From SKVR01 sp046291875 (lineage in GTDB: Bacteria; Bacteroidota; Bacteroidia; Bacteroidales; UBA7960): 64,000 nucleotides of DNA. A program made the position numbers and the translations under genes. This document shows positions 37,547 through 47,162 of this stretch, piece by piece. The stretch is from contig JBKBSF010000010.1 of NCBI GenBank assembly GCA_046291875.1, positions 68,134-132,133 of the forward strand, given 5' to 3'. Each line of letters opens with the position of its first letter. Positions within the stretch are counted from its first letter, which is position 1. The notes beneath the pieces were generated by a model. It was not told the origin of the DNA. It searched no databases and saw only the letters and a program-made list of their open reading frames with translations.

Positions 37547-39940
37547 TTAGTCGCACTTAATGGCAGAGGCGGGGTTTTGCCTGGCAGCATGTGTAGAGAG
37601 AGAGAGTATCGTAGCTGATGCAATAGTAGCGATCAAGGCCAGGGTAATGGCAAAATGCGGCCAGCCAATGGCTACACGGTAGGCAAATCCAGCAAGCCAG
37701 TTGTGCATCAGATACCAGGTGAGGGGAAAAGCAATGAAGGCCGACAAAAGCACCCATTGCAGAAAACTCAGCAAAAGCATGGTGTTGATCTGCAATACGG
37801 AAGCCCCCAGTACTTTGCGTATGCTTATCTCTTTACGTTTCTGGTTTACCATAAATGAGGTGAGTCCGAAAAGACCCAGGCAGGAGATCAGAATACACAG
37901 CAAGGCAAAGCCCATAAAGATGTAAAGTGTATTTTTCTCGCTCAGGTACTGGTTGTTCAATATATCGGTCAGGAATCGTGCCTGGAAGAACTGCCCCGGG
38001 AAATGGGACTGATATGCTTGTTCTATGTTCTGGATAAGCCTGGCAGGGTCAGTGGAGCGATACCTTAGGTTGATCACATTCATTTCGCCGGGTCTCCAGA
38101 TATATACTGCCGGTTCTATGGCGCTGTGCAACGAATAGTAATGGTAGTCCTCAATCACTCCAATGATGGTGAAAAAGTCAAACTCTTCATCATCGTTGTT
38201 GATCACTCTTTTGCCAACAGGGTCTGTCCAGCCTAAAGCGCGCTGAGCCGCTCTGTTAATGATCATAGTTTGACGAGGATCAGTATAGTTTTCATGGCTG
38301 AAATTTCTTCCTTGCGAAACGGGTATGTGCATGGTTGGGAAAAAATCCGGATCGGTATATCCGAATCGCACCATCAGAGTAACAGGCACAGAATCGGCCG
38401 TGGTAATCATGCTTTGGCGGCCCGCTACGCCATTGTGTCCGCTGGAGATACCCGCCTGCAACACTTCTGGAAATTGCTGCAGCTTTTGTGCAAAGGAGCG
38501 TATCTGTTCGTAGTCGCGGGTATGCCTGACAAAGATTGATACAACCTCCTGTGGGTTATAGCCCAGGTCTTTCTGTTGCATAAGGTTCACCTGGTGGCTT
38601 ACCACCGCCGTAGCCAGGATCATGGCAGAGGAGATGGAAAACTGCACGATCACCAGTGTCTTTCGAAGGCCTGCCTGACGGGGCTTGCCGGAGCTGCCTG
38701 CCGACCGGAGCACATGTGCGGGTTGAAATCTGGAAAGATACAAAGCAGGATAGAACCCTGACATTGTTCCCATACCAAGGAAGAGTGCAAGAAGCCCCAC
38801 ATTGAAAAGCGGGTTTCCGGCAAAGTCTATTTCCAGGCTGGTGTTTAGCAAGGTGTTGTACCAGGGGAGAATCAGCTCTGTAAAACCCAGTGCTGCCAGT
38901 ACAGCCAGAAAGGTGAGCAGGAAAGACTCTCCCATGTATTGGAGGGTAAGCTTGCTGCGGTTTGCACCAAGGATCTTCCTGAGGCCTGTTTCACGGGCCC
39001 TCTGACCTGCCTGGGCAGTGGAAAGATTGATGAAGTTAATGCAGGCGATGGCCAGTATCAGTACAGCTACAATGCTGAATATTAAAACAGTATTCTGGTT
39101 GCCCTGGTGGGTTCTCATGTGAAACTTCAGGTGCTGCGAACGAAGATAAAAATCGTTCGAGGGTTGAAGATAGAAGGTGTTGCGCATCATTCTGCCCGGG
39201 TCTTCTTCCTGCAATTGTGTTTGCTTCTGATTGATCAGCTGGCTGATATGCAAAGGGTCGGTGCCAGGCCGCAACACTACATAGGTTGCCAGAGTGTTGT
39301 TGCCAAAGAGCATCAGAAAGGGGGTGTCGGGATCAAGCGTGCTGAAAGAGAGCAGGATATTGAAATTCAGATGCGACTGAATATGCTCATTTTCGAAAAC
39401 CCCGGTAATGATATAAGGTTCTCCGGCTATTCGCAGAGTTTCCCCCACAACATCTGCCCTGCCGAAAAAGCGCTGGGCGGTAGTGCGGCTTATCACCGCA
39501 GTATTGGGGTTGGTAAGCATCAAAGAGGGATTGCCTCCGTGCAATACCGGTAAACCCATATGTGTAAGAACATTTCCCTCGGAGAAATATATGCGGGGTT
39601 CCATAAAAACCTCCCTGTCAATTTCTACCAGCGAATGCGCCTGCATAATTCTGAAAGCCTCTTCCACCTGAGGGATGTTTTCCATAATCCATGGAGCCCA
39701 TGCGGCACTGGTGTAGGAAACGTGTTGCTTGTCGAGACCATCGGGCTCCTGGATACCTGTAAGCCGGTACAGCCTTTCAGGGTAGGGGAGGTGCTTGTCG
39801 AAACTCCTCTGATCCTGTATGTACAGTGCAATGAGAAGAAAGGCTGCGATGCCTGCCGTAAGACCAAGGAGATTGATTATGGCAAACCCCGGATTTTTGG
39901 TGATAAATCGCAAACTCGTCCTGAAAATATTGTTGATCAT
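37547..39940 (-). CDS. MacB/FtsX-type ABC transporter permease
   Basis: 797 residues. A membrane helix at the N-terminus (FAIINLLGLTAGIAAFLLIALYI), a large MacB-PCD-like periplasmic domain, three FtsX helices in the middle (about 285-395), a second periplasmic domain (about 430-670) and three or more helices at the C-terminus (GLFGLTSFMVNQKRKEISIRKVLGAS is the typical FtsX coupling region). This duplicated arrangement is the usual one for Bacteroidota permeases of this group. No ATPase gene is adjacent, so the partner must be encoded elsewhere. Members export or mechanically couple envelope substrates; here the substrate is unknown. Confidence 0.9.
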   Translation of the reverse strand: MINNIFRTSLRFITKNPGFAIINLLGLTAGIAAFLLIALYIQDQRSFDKHLPYPERLYRLTGIQEPDGLDKQHVSYTSAAWAPWIMENIPQVEEAFRIMQAHSLVEIDREVFMEPRIYFSEGNVLTHMGLPVLHGGNPSLMLTNPNTAVISRTTAQRFFGRADVVGETLRIAGEPYIITGVFENEHIQSHLNFNILLSFSTLDPDTPFLMLFGNNTLATYVVLRPGTDPLHISQLINQKQTQLQEEDPGRMMRNTFYLQPSNDFYLRSQHLKFHMRTHQGNQNTVLIFSIVAVLILAIACINFINLSTAQAGQRARETGLRKILGANRSKLTLQYMGESFLLTFLAVLAALGFTELILPWYNTLLNTSLEIDFAGNPLFNVGLLALFLGMGTMSGFYPALYLSRFQPAHVLRSAGSSGKPRQAGLRKTLVIVQFSISSAMILATAVVSHQVNLMQQKDLGYNPQEVVSIFVRHTRDYEQIRSFAQKLQQFPEVLQAGISSGHNGVAGRQSMITTADSVPVTLMVRFGYTDPDFFPTMHIPVSQGRNFSHENYTDPRQTMIINRAAQRALGWTDPVGKRVINNDDEEFDFFTIIGVIEDYHYYSLHSAIEPAVYIWRPGEMNVINLRYRSTDPARLIQNIEQAYQSHFPGQFFQARFLTDILNNQYLSEKNTLYIFMGFALLCILISCLGLFGLTSFMVNQKRKEISIRKVLGASVLQINTMLLLSFLQWVLLSAFIAFPLTWYLMHNWLAGFAYRVAIGWPHFAITLALIATIASATILSLSTHAARQNPASAIKCD

Positions 39941-40126
39941 GACCGTATTCCTTAATTGGTTTCCTCGCTCTATACTAACAAAGAGCCTACCGTTTGCTGT
40001 AAAGCAAAGGTACTCAGAATAATATACCTGTAAGAAGGAGGGTTGATAAGAAAAAAGTGTTCGTATGCGTGCAGTTTTGTGCAGATGCGAACGTATTTAT
40101 GCTGAAAAAGAATGCACTGGCACTTT

Positions 40127-40555
40127 TTAGAGCAGAGACAAGTCATTTTTTAGCCATGCAAGCGCATAGTTCTTTTCATAAAAGAGCTTGGTGAAAACAA
40201 GGGAGGGTTCGAGCACCTTTCGTTGCAATATCATCCATGCTGCGCATGTGTGAGGTTTGCTGGCCAGTATGGCTATGTTTTTCTGCCCCAGCTGATTTGC
40301 TATGCCTTTACAATAATCAACAAGACCATTTAACTCATGATAGTGAAGTTCCAGCTCCATTTCATGCATATCAAGCAGCAGATCATACTGATCACCTGTT
40401 TCGGAGCAAACAGACAGTACCTCTTCCATGAGTGTTATAAAATCGCTGGTTTGTACCAGACCAAAGAATTGCAGTTCGATGATCTTTAGATCGTATTCAA
40501 CACTTACCTGAAGCTGATAGGAAGAGGTCATAGTCTCCATACTGTTGGGATACAT
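40127..40555 (-). CDS. Uncharacterised SpoIIAA-like cytoplasmic protein
   Basis: 142 residues without signal peptide or membrane segment. The pattern of strand-helix blocks (YDLKIIELQFFGLVQTSDF, YDLLLDMHEMEL, LGQKNIAILASKPHT) resembles the STAS/SpoIIAA-like fold, but no phosphorylatable-serine motif can be placed. ATGs at residues 1, 6 and 9 are all possible; I kept the first. Neighbours (aminotransferase and permease) give no functional hint. Confidence 0.55.
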   Translation of the reverse strand: MYPNSMETMTSSYQLQVSVEYDLKIIELQFFGLVQTSDFITLMEEVLSVCSETGDQYDLLLDMHEMELELHYHELNGLVDYCKGIANQLGQKNIAILASKPHTCAAWMILQRKVLEPSLVFTKLFYEKNYALAWLKNDLSLL

Positions 40556-40628
40556 TATTTTTTTATGATTTGCTTTCTACAAAGCAAATAAAAAAAACAA
40601 CAGCAGGTTTCTTTAAGTTGTTTCAAGT

Positions 40629-41462
40629 TTAATGACTTGACAGGTAGTTGTTTACGTAGTTTTCGGCTCTGTTGTTAAACCCTTCTGCAATTTTGAGCAC
40701 GAGAGGATGTTTCGGTGCAAATTCAAGTTCGTCGATAGAGCGGATGGGTAAAACCTTTCGTGAGGTTCCTGACAGGAATGCGGCTTCCATAACCACAACA
40801 GACCGGGCAAGAACCTTTTCTTCATTTACCTCGATTCCCAGTTCTTTGCACACTTCCATAACATGTTTACGGGTAATGCCCGGCAATACATCCTCCACGG
40901 GAGGGGTGATAACCTTGTTGTTTCGGATAAAGAATACGTTTGAGCGGCTGCCTTCGGTAATGCATCCTTGCTGGTCTACCAGAAGGGTTTCATATACCTC
41001 CTTTTGTTCCTTCATCAGGTTGGTAGCATTGCGCAACCTTACGTCCATAATTTTGGCGTTGGGGTTATGGCGAATGCCTTTAAAGAGTGCTACCGGCACA
41101 CCCTGAGCAATCTGCTGGGCATCAGGGTATTCGTGAGGGGTGATGTAAATCAGGAAATGGCTGCCTGAAACCGGATCGGGGTAGAGCACCATCTTAAGGT
41201 TTCCTGTTTGCAGTGCGTTGGCATGGATCACTTCATACACATGCTTCGATACATCCCCGGAAGAGAAGCCCGGACAGTGCTCAGACAATGCACAGGTCTG
41301 TTGTAATCGCTCCAGATGATCTTCCAGAAACAAAGCTACCCCATGTGTTACCCTGAATACTTCATAGATATAATGGGGACGTTGCAGAAAATCATCCCTG
41401 AAATCGCTGGCAGGCCGAAGCTGGCCATTGTGGCTGTACCATGAAAAAAGACATTCGGGCAT
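40629..41462 (-). CDS. Class IV PLP aminotransferase (branched-chain aminotransferase / aminodeoxychorismate lyase-like)
   Basis: 277 residues from the ATG at 41462 (MPECLFSWYSHNG); 24 upstream codons are open but do not look coding. The fold-type IV pattern is visible: HYIYEVFRVTHGVALFLEDHLERL, MDVRLRNATNLMKEQKEVYETLLVD with the PLP Lys expected in this block, and the phosphate-binding ITEGSRSNVFFI followed by VLPGITRKHVMEV. Substrate choice between branched-chain 2-oxo acids and aminodeoxychorismate cannot be settled here; no pabA/pabB or ilv genes are nearby. Confidence 0.85.
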   Translation of the reverse strand: MPECLFSWYSHNGQLRPASDFRDDFLQRPHYIYEVFRVTHGVALFLEDHLERLQQTCALSEHCPGFSSGDVSKHVYEVIHANALQTGNLKMVLYPDPVSGSHFLIYITPHEYPDAQQIAQGVPVALFKGIRHNPNAKIMDVRLRNATNLMKEQKEVYETLLVDQQGCITEGSRSNVFFIRNNKVITPPVEDVLPGITRKHVMEVCKELGIEVNEEKVLARSVVVMEAAFLSGTSRKVLPIRSIDELEFAPKHPLVLKIAEGFNNRAENYVNNYLSSH

Positions 41463-41531
41463 AAATACAATTCGATAATTTGTTTGGATTACAAGCAGGG
41501 CCGCGTATTGCCGCAAGCAGCAAATATTCCC

Positions 41532-41539
41532 CAAAGATA
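41532..41539 (-). promoter_or_regulatory. Candidate -7 element for the class IV aminotransferase gene
   Basis: TATCTTTG on the minus strand matches TAnnTTTG, giving a leader of about 63 nt. No -33 box at the usual distance. Confidence 0.4.
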
Positions 41540-41697
41540 TAGAATGTTTTCAATGCCTGAGACGATGCCGGCAGATGTCTTGATTTTGAAAGCAGAAAGT
41601 AGGATTGAAGATTTAATAATAAAATCCCTTCTGAAGTATTGCCTGATATGCAAAAAAACACTTACTTCGCATTAATAATGGAAATTCTGCGATAGCT

Positions 41698-42906
41698 ATG
41701 CAGGGAAAAAAAGGAATACTGCCCACTACCATCCGAACCTACCAGCTGGAAGCGCTGCGTCGTGCTGTGCTTGCCAGGTTTGGTCGTGATACCTTGTTTT
41801 TTCCTGATACCCCAGCTTTGAGTGAGGAGATTTTTGCAAGCACTGGCTTCACCATTTCAACTACTACCCTTCAGCGCTTTTTTGGGTTGGTGGTTAGCAA
41901 AAGCGTTCCTTATCGTGCAACCCTGGATATACTATCTGATTATGCCGGTTTTCAGAACTGGGATGGTTTTTGTCAGCATAGAAAAGAAGCTCCGCAGTTG
42001 AGTGCTACAGGATATCTGCCTGATGAAAGCGGCATAATACTTCTGGATATTTGTTTGAACAACAGGCATTTTGGTTCGGTGATGGATTATATCGACCAAC
42101 TTCCTTCCAAATACCCTCTGAATCAGTTTTCAGATGCCCGCAAAGCACAGGTTAGGATCTCCAATGCATTGGGCAGGTACCTTCGTCGTGACCCTGAGGG
42201 GCGCAATACATTGCTCCCATTGCTGGCACAGAACAAAAGGGGACGGGAGTATTTCTTTGAAACTTTTGTGGATATGGATTACTGCGATGAGTACTATGCT
42301 GATGCACTGGAGCTCTATCGCCGCTATGCTTCTCATCGCAAAACACCTGAGGGGAGGTCGGAATACATGTTTGCTACAGCAATACAGCTGCAAAACCAAC
42401 TTGAAAAGGGCGACCTGAAGGCGATGTTGCCCGGGGCCAACCGTTTTTTTCAGGCCATTAAACCCCAGGAAGCTACACCCGACTATTGCCAACATATTCC
42501 CCCGCTTGCACGCTATCATGCTTTGCGCCTGGTCTTCGATAGTAAAACCGGTGGCACCACAACACTTCGCAGGGAACGGTTTCTGCAAAACCAGCAGGAC
42601 CTTATCGAGCTGGGATCTGTGGTGGATATTACCCTGGTGCAAACCCTCCAGGCGCTGCACTATGCTGAGGCTTATGAAGAGCTCATTGAGTTTTATGAGT
42701 ATAATTTGAATTGGTTCAGGCAGGAGCCATGGCATGATGAAACCACCCCCCTGGTGCATGCCTATGCTTTTCACGCCTTCAAATTACTCGGCAGGGAGTT
42801 CCCCTTTTCCCCCATCAACGTTTTTTCGCCACGCGAAAAGTCTGGCAATGCCACAGATTGCAGCGTCCGGTATGTTGAAAGGAAAATTAACAGCCTGGTA
42901 AGCTGA
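41698..42906 (+). CDS. Uncharacterised protein with a Bacteroidota-type N-terminal motif
   Basis: 402 residues, no signal peptide or membrane helices. The first 100 residues hold a pattern I have seen in many Bacteroidota proteins of unknown function: LSEEIFASTGFTISTTTLQR, then FFGL, and PYRATLDILSDYAGFQNWDG. Its helix-turn-helix-like look suggests nucleic-acid or regulator function, but this is unproven. The rest is helical, TPR-like in spacing, with YRRYASHRKTPEGRSEYMFA in the middle. It ends 8 bases from the convergent symporter gene. Confidence 0.7.
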   Translation: MQGKKGILPTTIRTYQLEALRRAVLARFGRDTLFFPDTPALSEEIFASTGFTISTTTLQRFFGLVVSKSVPYRATLDILSDYAGFQNWDGFCQHRKEAPQLSATGYLPDESGIILLDICLNNRHFGSVMDYIDQLPSKYPLNQFSDARKAQVRISNALGRYLRRDPEGRNTLLPLLAQNKRGREYFFETFVDMDYCDEYYADALELYRRYASHRKTPEGRSEYMFATAIQLQNQLEKGDLKAMLPGANRFFQAIKPQEATPDYCQHIPPLARYHALRLVFDSKTGGTTTLRRERFLQNQQDLIELGSVVDITLVQTLQALHYAEAYEELIEFYEYNLNWFRQEPWHDETTPLVHAYAFHAFKLLGREFPFSPINVFSPREKSGNATDCSVRYVERKINSLVS

Positions 42907-42914
42907 CAATGCTT

Positions 42915-44525
42915 TCAGGATTTCCCCAGTACCAGCAACATCGCCAAATATGTAAGAAAGACTAAAACTCCCACCGCCATGGCCCATGCCAGGTTTCGGT
43001 TCCGGGTTTTCGCCGCAGGCATGATGTTGCGGAAATCTTCAAGGCATTCTGCACTGTCGGGTGGTGTAAGAAAGGTTACGGCAAGCCAGGTAAAGGTGGT
43101 TAGTAAAGTAACGCATAAGATCTGTGCACTGTATAGGTCGAGGGAGAGCTGGCTCAGCAGCCAGGGTTCAAAAGAGGGAACATAGTTGGAGAGGGCAAGA
43201 AACCCCATTGCATAAACTCCTGAAGAGATCATGGCTGATAACTGGCTCCAGGCGTTGATGCGCAGCCAGAACCAACGCAAGACAAAAACCGGCCCTACCC
43301 CGGCACCAATGGAAAATACCAGCCTGAAAAGAAATTGCAGATTCCCTCCCCACCAGGCAAAGAACATGGCCAGCAAACTCAGCAATACCATAACCCCGAA
43401 AGATAATACAACATAGTGCTTTTCACTTTCGGCGGGCCGGTAGTATTGTTTGTAAAGATCCACCATAAGGAAGGATGCGCCCCAGTTGAGCCTGCCTTCG
43501 GCAGTGGTGATAAATGCAGCAAAGAACCCCACCAGGGCAAGTCCTTTCAGTCCCGTTGGGAGGAATTCGGCAAAAAATCCGGCATACATGCTTTCAGGGT
43601 CATAGGTTTGAGCCATATGTGGCAGGTGCAATTCCAGGCTCATTCCCATCAGGATGAAGATTACCATCAGGAAGCTGATGGCAGCCTGGATGAAAATGGG
43701 GAGCAATCCGGCCTTCAGTGGCCCCCATTTGCCACGGGTGTTGACGAAGCGCTGAGCCTCCGGGCCTGAACCATCCAAAATCTGTGTGCTCCACCATTGT
43801 ATGCCCAGAAATACCCATAAGGCATTCCACATCTCTCTTGCATCACTGGCCGGAAAGGTCTGCAAACGTTCCGGCGAATGTGTTGCTACAATAGTAAGGG
43901 CGGTGCTTATTCCCCCGCTTTGCCACCATAGGTAAACAAATGCAACCAGGAAACTTCCAAAGAACAGGATGAAATTCAACACATCGCTGTAGAGCTTTGC
44001 CTGGTAGGTGTTTTTAAGGGAAAAAATCATCAGCAGTAATCCGCTTATCAGCAGGGCCTGGTTGGCGGGGATGCCAATAAAGTAGCTGAGTATCCGGCTG
44101 AAAGCTACGAGCTGAAAGCTTAGAAGGATGGCGATTACAAACAAGCCCACGTAGATGGCCCTGAATTTATGCAGTACACGGGCCCCTTTACCCGAAAACC
44201 TGAAAAGCAGAAACTGGTTGTCTGTGATGAATCCCATACGGGCCCACAGCCCTGCAAAAACCAGGGGCAGCAAGCCTGCACCCAAACCCGCCACCCAAAT
44301 GAACCACAGGCCCCACAGCCCCCTCTGGTAGATGATGCCTGAGAAGATCTGACCCGTTTCGGCCGAAATGCCCAGCATGATCAGCGACAGAGAGCTTACC
44401 AGCCAAAACGCTTTTTTGTCGAGCGAGAAAACATTTCTCCAGGAATAGCGGTTTTTCTGCAGCACATAAGCTACCACCGAAATCAAGATAAAGATTGCCG
44501 GAGCGATAAAGTCGGGAGCTTTCAT
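42915..44525 (-). CDS. Sodium:solute symporter (SSS family)
   Basis: 536 residues with about 13 to 14 predicted membrane helices. QLVAFSRILSYFIGIPANQALLISG, NTYQAKLYSDVLNFILFF (the conserved stretch before TM6) and FFAAFITTAEGRLNWGASFLMVDLYKQYY (the SSS region with the Na+-site serine/threonines) identify the family. It imports an organic solute with Na+. The next operon along (Mrp antiporter) expels Na+, so both would be part of the cell's sodium cycle; a direct link is inference. Substrate unknown. Confidence 0.88.
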   Translation of the reverse strand: MKAPDFIAPAIFILISVVAYVLQKNRYSWRNVFSLDKKAFWLVSSLSLIMLGISAETGQIFSGIIYQRGLWGLWFIWVAGLGAGLLPLVFAGLWARMGFITDNQFLLFRFSGKGARVLHKFRAIYVGLFVIAILLSFQLVAFSRILSYFIGIPANQALLISGLLLMIFSLKNTYQAKLYSDVLNFILFFGSFLVAFVYLWWQSGGISTALTIVATHSPERLQTFPASDAREMWNALWVFLGIQWWSTQILDGSGPEAQRFVNTRGKWGPLKAGLLPIFIQAAISFLMVIFILMGMSLELHLPHMAQTYDPESMYAGFFAEFLPTGLKGLALVGFFAAFITTAEGRLNWGASFLMVDLYKQYYRPAESEKHYVVLSFGVMVLLSLLAMFFAWWGGNLQFLFRLVFSIGAGVGPVFVLRWFWLRINAWSQLSAMISSGVYAMGFLALSNYVPSFEPWLLSQLSLDLYSAQILCVTLLTTFTWLAVTFLTPPDSAECLEDFRNIMPAAKTRNRNLAWAMAVGVLVFLTYLAMLLVLGKS

Positions 44526-44582
44526 AGAGGCCAGGCCAGTTTAATCCATGGTTTGCAAAAAGCCCCGCAAACGCGGGAATGT

Positions 44583-44610
44583 AAAAAAAAAGCCCGGCTG
44601 CTGCCAGGCT
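44583..44610 (-). terminator. Terminator of tRNA-Arg
   Basis: On the minus strand AGCCTGGC pairs with GCCGGGCT around AGCA and is followed by a T-run of nine. It starts 7 bases after the tRNA 3' end. Confidence 0.88.
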
Positions 44611-44617
44611 GAAAGTG

Positions 44618-44691
44618 TGATCCCGATTGGATTCGAACCAATGACCCACAGCTTAGAAGGCTGTTGCTCTATCCAACTGAGCTACGGGACC
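44618..44691 (-). tRNA. tRNA-Arg (anticodon TCT)
   Basis: 74 nt. Acceptor GGTCCCG pairs with CGGGATC (one G-U); D-arm AGCTCAGTTGGATAGAGC; anticodon loop CTTCTAA with TCT, reading AGA; T-arm with GGTTCGAATCC. CCA is not encoded. Confidence 0.96.
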
Positions 44692-44706
44692 ATCCCTTTG
44701 GGGGCA

Positions 44707-44736
44707 CAAAAGTACGAATATTTTTTTATTAGGCAA
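44707..44736 (-). promoter_or_regulatory. Promoter of tRNA-Arg
   Basis: On the minus strand TTG (44736-44734), 19-nt spacer, TACTTTTG (44714-44707). Transcription would start a few bases upstream of the tRNA 5' end at 44691. Confidence 0.75.
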
Positions 44737-44863
44737 GATAAAATTTGAGCCTTTTGCTGTGTGCTGATTTGTTGAGGTTTGTTCAAATAAAAACAGATTG
44801 CTGAGTGTATAAAAAACTTACTTTTAAGAGTTGCTTTCTGTAAAGATTACACATCTGAAAATT

Positions 44864-46606
44864 ATGCACATCTTTACTCTGCTTGTTTTTTTGTCTATTG
44901 CTGCGGGCTTGCTGCTTTTGTTGTTTCCGCAATCAGGAGTTTCCTGGAAAAGGAAAGCAGTAGTATCTTTTATGGCTCTGGGGGTTGTTGCGGTTCTGCT
45001 CAATGCCTTGTGGCTGCATGGGAAAGGTGTGGATGCTCTTCTGGATTTTTTCTTTCTTTCTGGTATGCCATCCGATTTTTTGTTTGTAAAAACTTCAGGC
45101 CTCAGTGGGGGGGTGCTTTCTTTTGTGGTGGTTGTTTTTCTCCTGGTCATTGGTTTTGTCAATCTGCAAACAGGTACCATAGCTGGTGGCAGTTTTTGGG
45201 GCTGGTTGCTTATTTCGGCAGGTCTTTGCATGGGAATGCTTATGACAGATCATTTATATGTTTTGGTTTTTCTGTGGGGTATATCAGGCATTCCTCTTTA
45301 CATGCTGCTCAACACCCATGAAGAAGCAGGTGCCGCGGCTGCCAAGATAACTCTGATTGTTTTTGGCAGTGCGCACGGGATTATGATCACGGGAGCAGTA
45401 ATGGCGGTATTTCTCAATGGCAGTGGTTTGCTATCCTCTATGAATGTGGACACAGGGTCATGGGCAGGAAGTGTGGCTTTTTTTGCCCTGCTCGCAGGTG
45501 GGCTGATGAAAGCTGGCATCTTTCCCTTCCATTCATGGAAATCCGCTTATTTGCGAGCCACATCAGGATCTCCCTCAGCCTGGCTTGTGGTTTTGACAGA
45601 AAAAACAGTGGGGATATATTTTATCATCAGGATGACCCAGGACCTTTTTTTTCTTAATGACGGTGTGCGATGGGTGCTGATGGTAGTAGCAGCAGTTACT
45701 GTATTTTTATCTCTGCTGCTCAGTTTATCCGAAAGAAATACTCCGGCAAGAATAGGCCATCTGGCTGGGATGATCAGCGGAATGATGCTCCTCGGGGCTG
45801 CAACGGGCAATGCCATGGGTGCTACTGCAACCCTTGCATACCTGATGGTTTCTGTTTCAGCTGTTATAGCACTTCTGATCCTGCATAGCAAGGATCAGAA
45901 CTCTGAGTCCGGACAGCCCGGCACAAAAGTTTTACCCACACGAGGAGCAATGGTGAAAAGGCTCAGCTCAATCCTGCTGTATTCTCTGGCCGGAATACCT
46001 CCGTTGGGGGTGTTTGTGGCAAACTTTTTTCTGATCAATGCATTTCTCTCAGGCTGGAATAGCTGGGGTGCTGTGTCGGGATTGCAACTTGTGGGAGTAG
46101 GAATTGCCATCACCGGATCAGCGGCATTGGTAGCCGGTTTGCTGATGTTCAGAAAAACCCTTCCAGGTCCGTCAAAAGCTGATGAATTGGGAAATAGCAG
46201 ATGGAATTTCGGAGGGATGATCATTGCCCTGGTCTCAGCCTTTACCCTGATGGCTGCCTTTGGTGGCTGGCTGGCCCTGGTAATGATGGATCAAAATTTT
46301 GCCATCAGGCTTTTCCTCGATGCTGCAATTCATGGTCAGCAGATCCAGATCCTGATTCCGGCGATGTTGCTGGCAGGTTCACTGTTGCTGGGGTTGCTGT
46401 TTGTCAGGTTCTTAGAGGCCAGGGCAAAAGGATTCTTGCAGGCCATCAGGAGTATGCAGGAAAAGGGGTGGTTGGATGTGTATCACGTTTTTTCGCAGAT
46501 GGTTTTTGCTGTAAACAGGCCTTTGAGCCGACTGCACGACGGGGTGCTGCAAACTTACCTTGTATGGGTGCTGGCAGCTCTGGCATTATTGTTTTTACTC
46601 AAGTGA
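44864..46606 (+). CDS. Mrp antiporter subunit A, N-terminal (NuoL/NuoM-like) part
   Basis: 580 residues from the ATG at 44864 (a TTG at 44831 is less likely). About 14 membrane helices of the proton-conducting family. The TM7-type lysine motif is present (GGLMKAGIFPFHSW, near 215-230). The position where the family has its TM5 glutamate reads LYVLVFLWGISGIPLYM, with Gly where Glu is expected. Together with the next gene (6-nt gap) it makes a split equivalent of MrpA. First gene of an eight-gene operon for Na+(K+)/H+ antiport in the inner membrane. Being the more diverged of the two large subunits, it could also be described as a second MrpD-like subunit. Confidence 0.8.
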   Translation: MHIFTLLVFLSIAAGLLLLLFPQSGVSWKRKAVVSFMALGVVAVLLNALWLHGKGVDALLDFFFLSGMPSDFLFVKTSGLSGGVLSFVVVVFLLVIGFVNLQTGTIAGGSFWGWLLISAGLCMGMLMTDHLYVLVFLWGISGIPLYMLLNTHEEAGAAAAKITLIVFGSAHGIMITGAVMAVFLNGSGLLSSMNVDTGSWAGSVAFFALLAGGLMKAGIFPFHSWKSAYLRATSGSPSAWLVVLTEKTVGIYFIIRMTQDLFFLNDGVRWVLMVVAAVTVFLSLLLSLSERNTPARIGHLAGMISGMMLLGAATGNAMGATATLAYLMVSVSAVIALLILHSKDQNSESGQPGTKVLPTRGAMVKRLSSILLYSLAGIPPLGVFVANFFLINAFLSGWNSWGAVSGLQLVGVGIAITGSAALVAGLLMFRKTLPGPSKADELGNSRWNFGGMIIALVSAFTLMAAFGGWLALVMMDQNFAIRLFLDAAIHGQQIQILIPAMLLAGSLLLGLLFVRFLEARAKGFLQAIRSMQEKGWLDVYHVFSQMVFAVNRPLSRLHDGVLQTYLVWVLAALALLFLLK

Positions 46607-46612
46607 CCGCTT

Positions 46613-47143
46613 ATGGATACCGAATTGATACTGGCTGTTATTCTTGTCTTCATGATCGTTGCCGCTATTACAGCGATACATGCCAAGGATCTGGTTTCGG
46701 CAGTTATTGCCCAGGGAGCCATTGGCTATGGACTTGTATTGTGCTTTTTGCTGCTCAAAGCTCCTGATCTGGCCATTGTGCAGATTGTTGCAGAGACCAT
46801 TACCATTATTATCATGGTGGCTGTATTGCACGACAGTACACGCTTCGAAACACGTTTCCCCATTTGCAGGCGTGATGTCATTAATATTGCCACTGCACTG
46901 GTGCTGGCAACAACCCTCATGTATTATTTTGTGGATGTAATAAAGGTACTTGCACCGTTTGGCCAGCATAGCCTGAGGATGTCGGAGGTTTATGTTTCCA
47001 TTGAGTATACAGGTGCTACCAATTTTGTGAAGGGAGTATTGTGGGATTTCCGGGCACTGGACACCCTGGGAGAAGCAGCCGTATTGTTTACCACTGCCAT
47101 AGGGGTGCTGGCAATTTTGCGATTGAAAGGAAAAAAGGAATAA
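46613..47143 (+). CDS. Mrp antiporter subunit A C-terminal part (MbhD/MbhE-like)
   Basis: 176 residues, five to six membrane helices. The first half matches MbhD/DUF4040 (AITAIHAKDLVSAVIAQGAIGYGLVLCFLLLKAPDLAIVQIVAET with the conserved Lys-Ala-Pro-Asp and Glu); the second half resembles MbhE (LDTLGEAAVLFTTAIGVLAIL). In MrpA these domains are fused behind the NuoL-like part; here they are separate. The membrane-embedded Glu and Asp are thought to serve in proton or Na+ movement. Confidence 0.85.
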   Translation: MDTELILAVILVFMIVAAITAIHAKDLVSAVIAQGAIGYGLVLCFLLLKAPDLAIVQIVAETITIIIMVAVLHDSTRFETRFPICRRDVINIATALVLATTLMYYFVDVIKVLAPFGQHSLRMSEVYVSIEYTGATNFVKGVLWDFRALDTLGEAAVLFTTAIGVLAILRLKGKKE

Positions 47144-47162
47144 CTTTTAACTGGCTATAACT

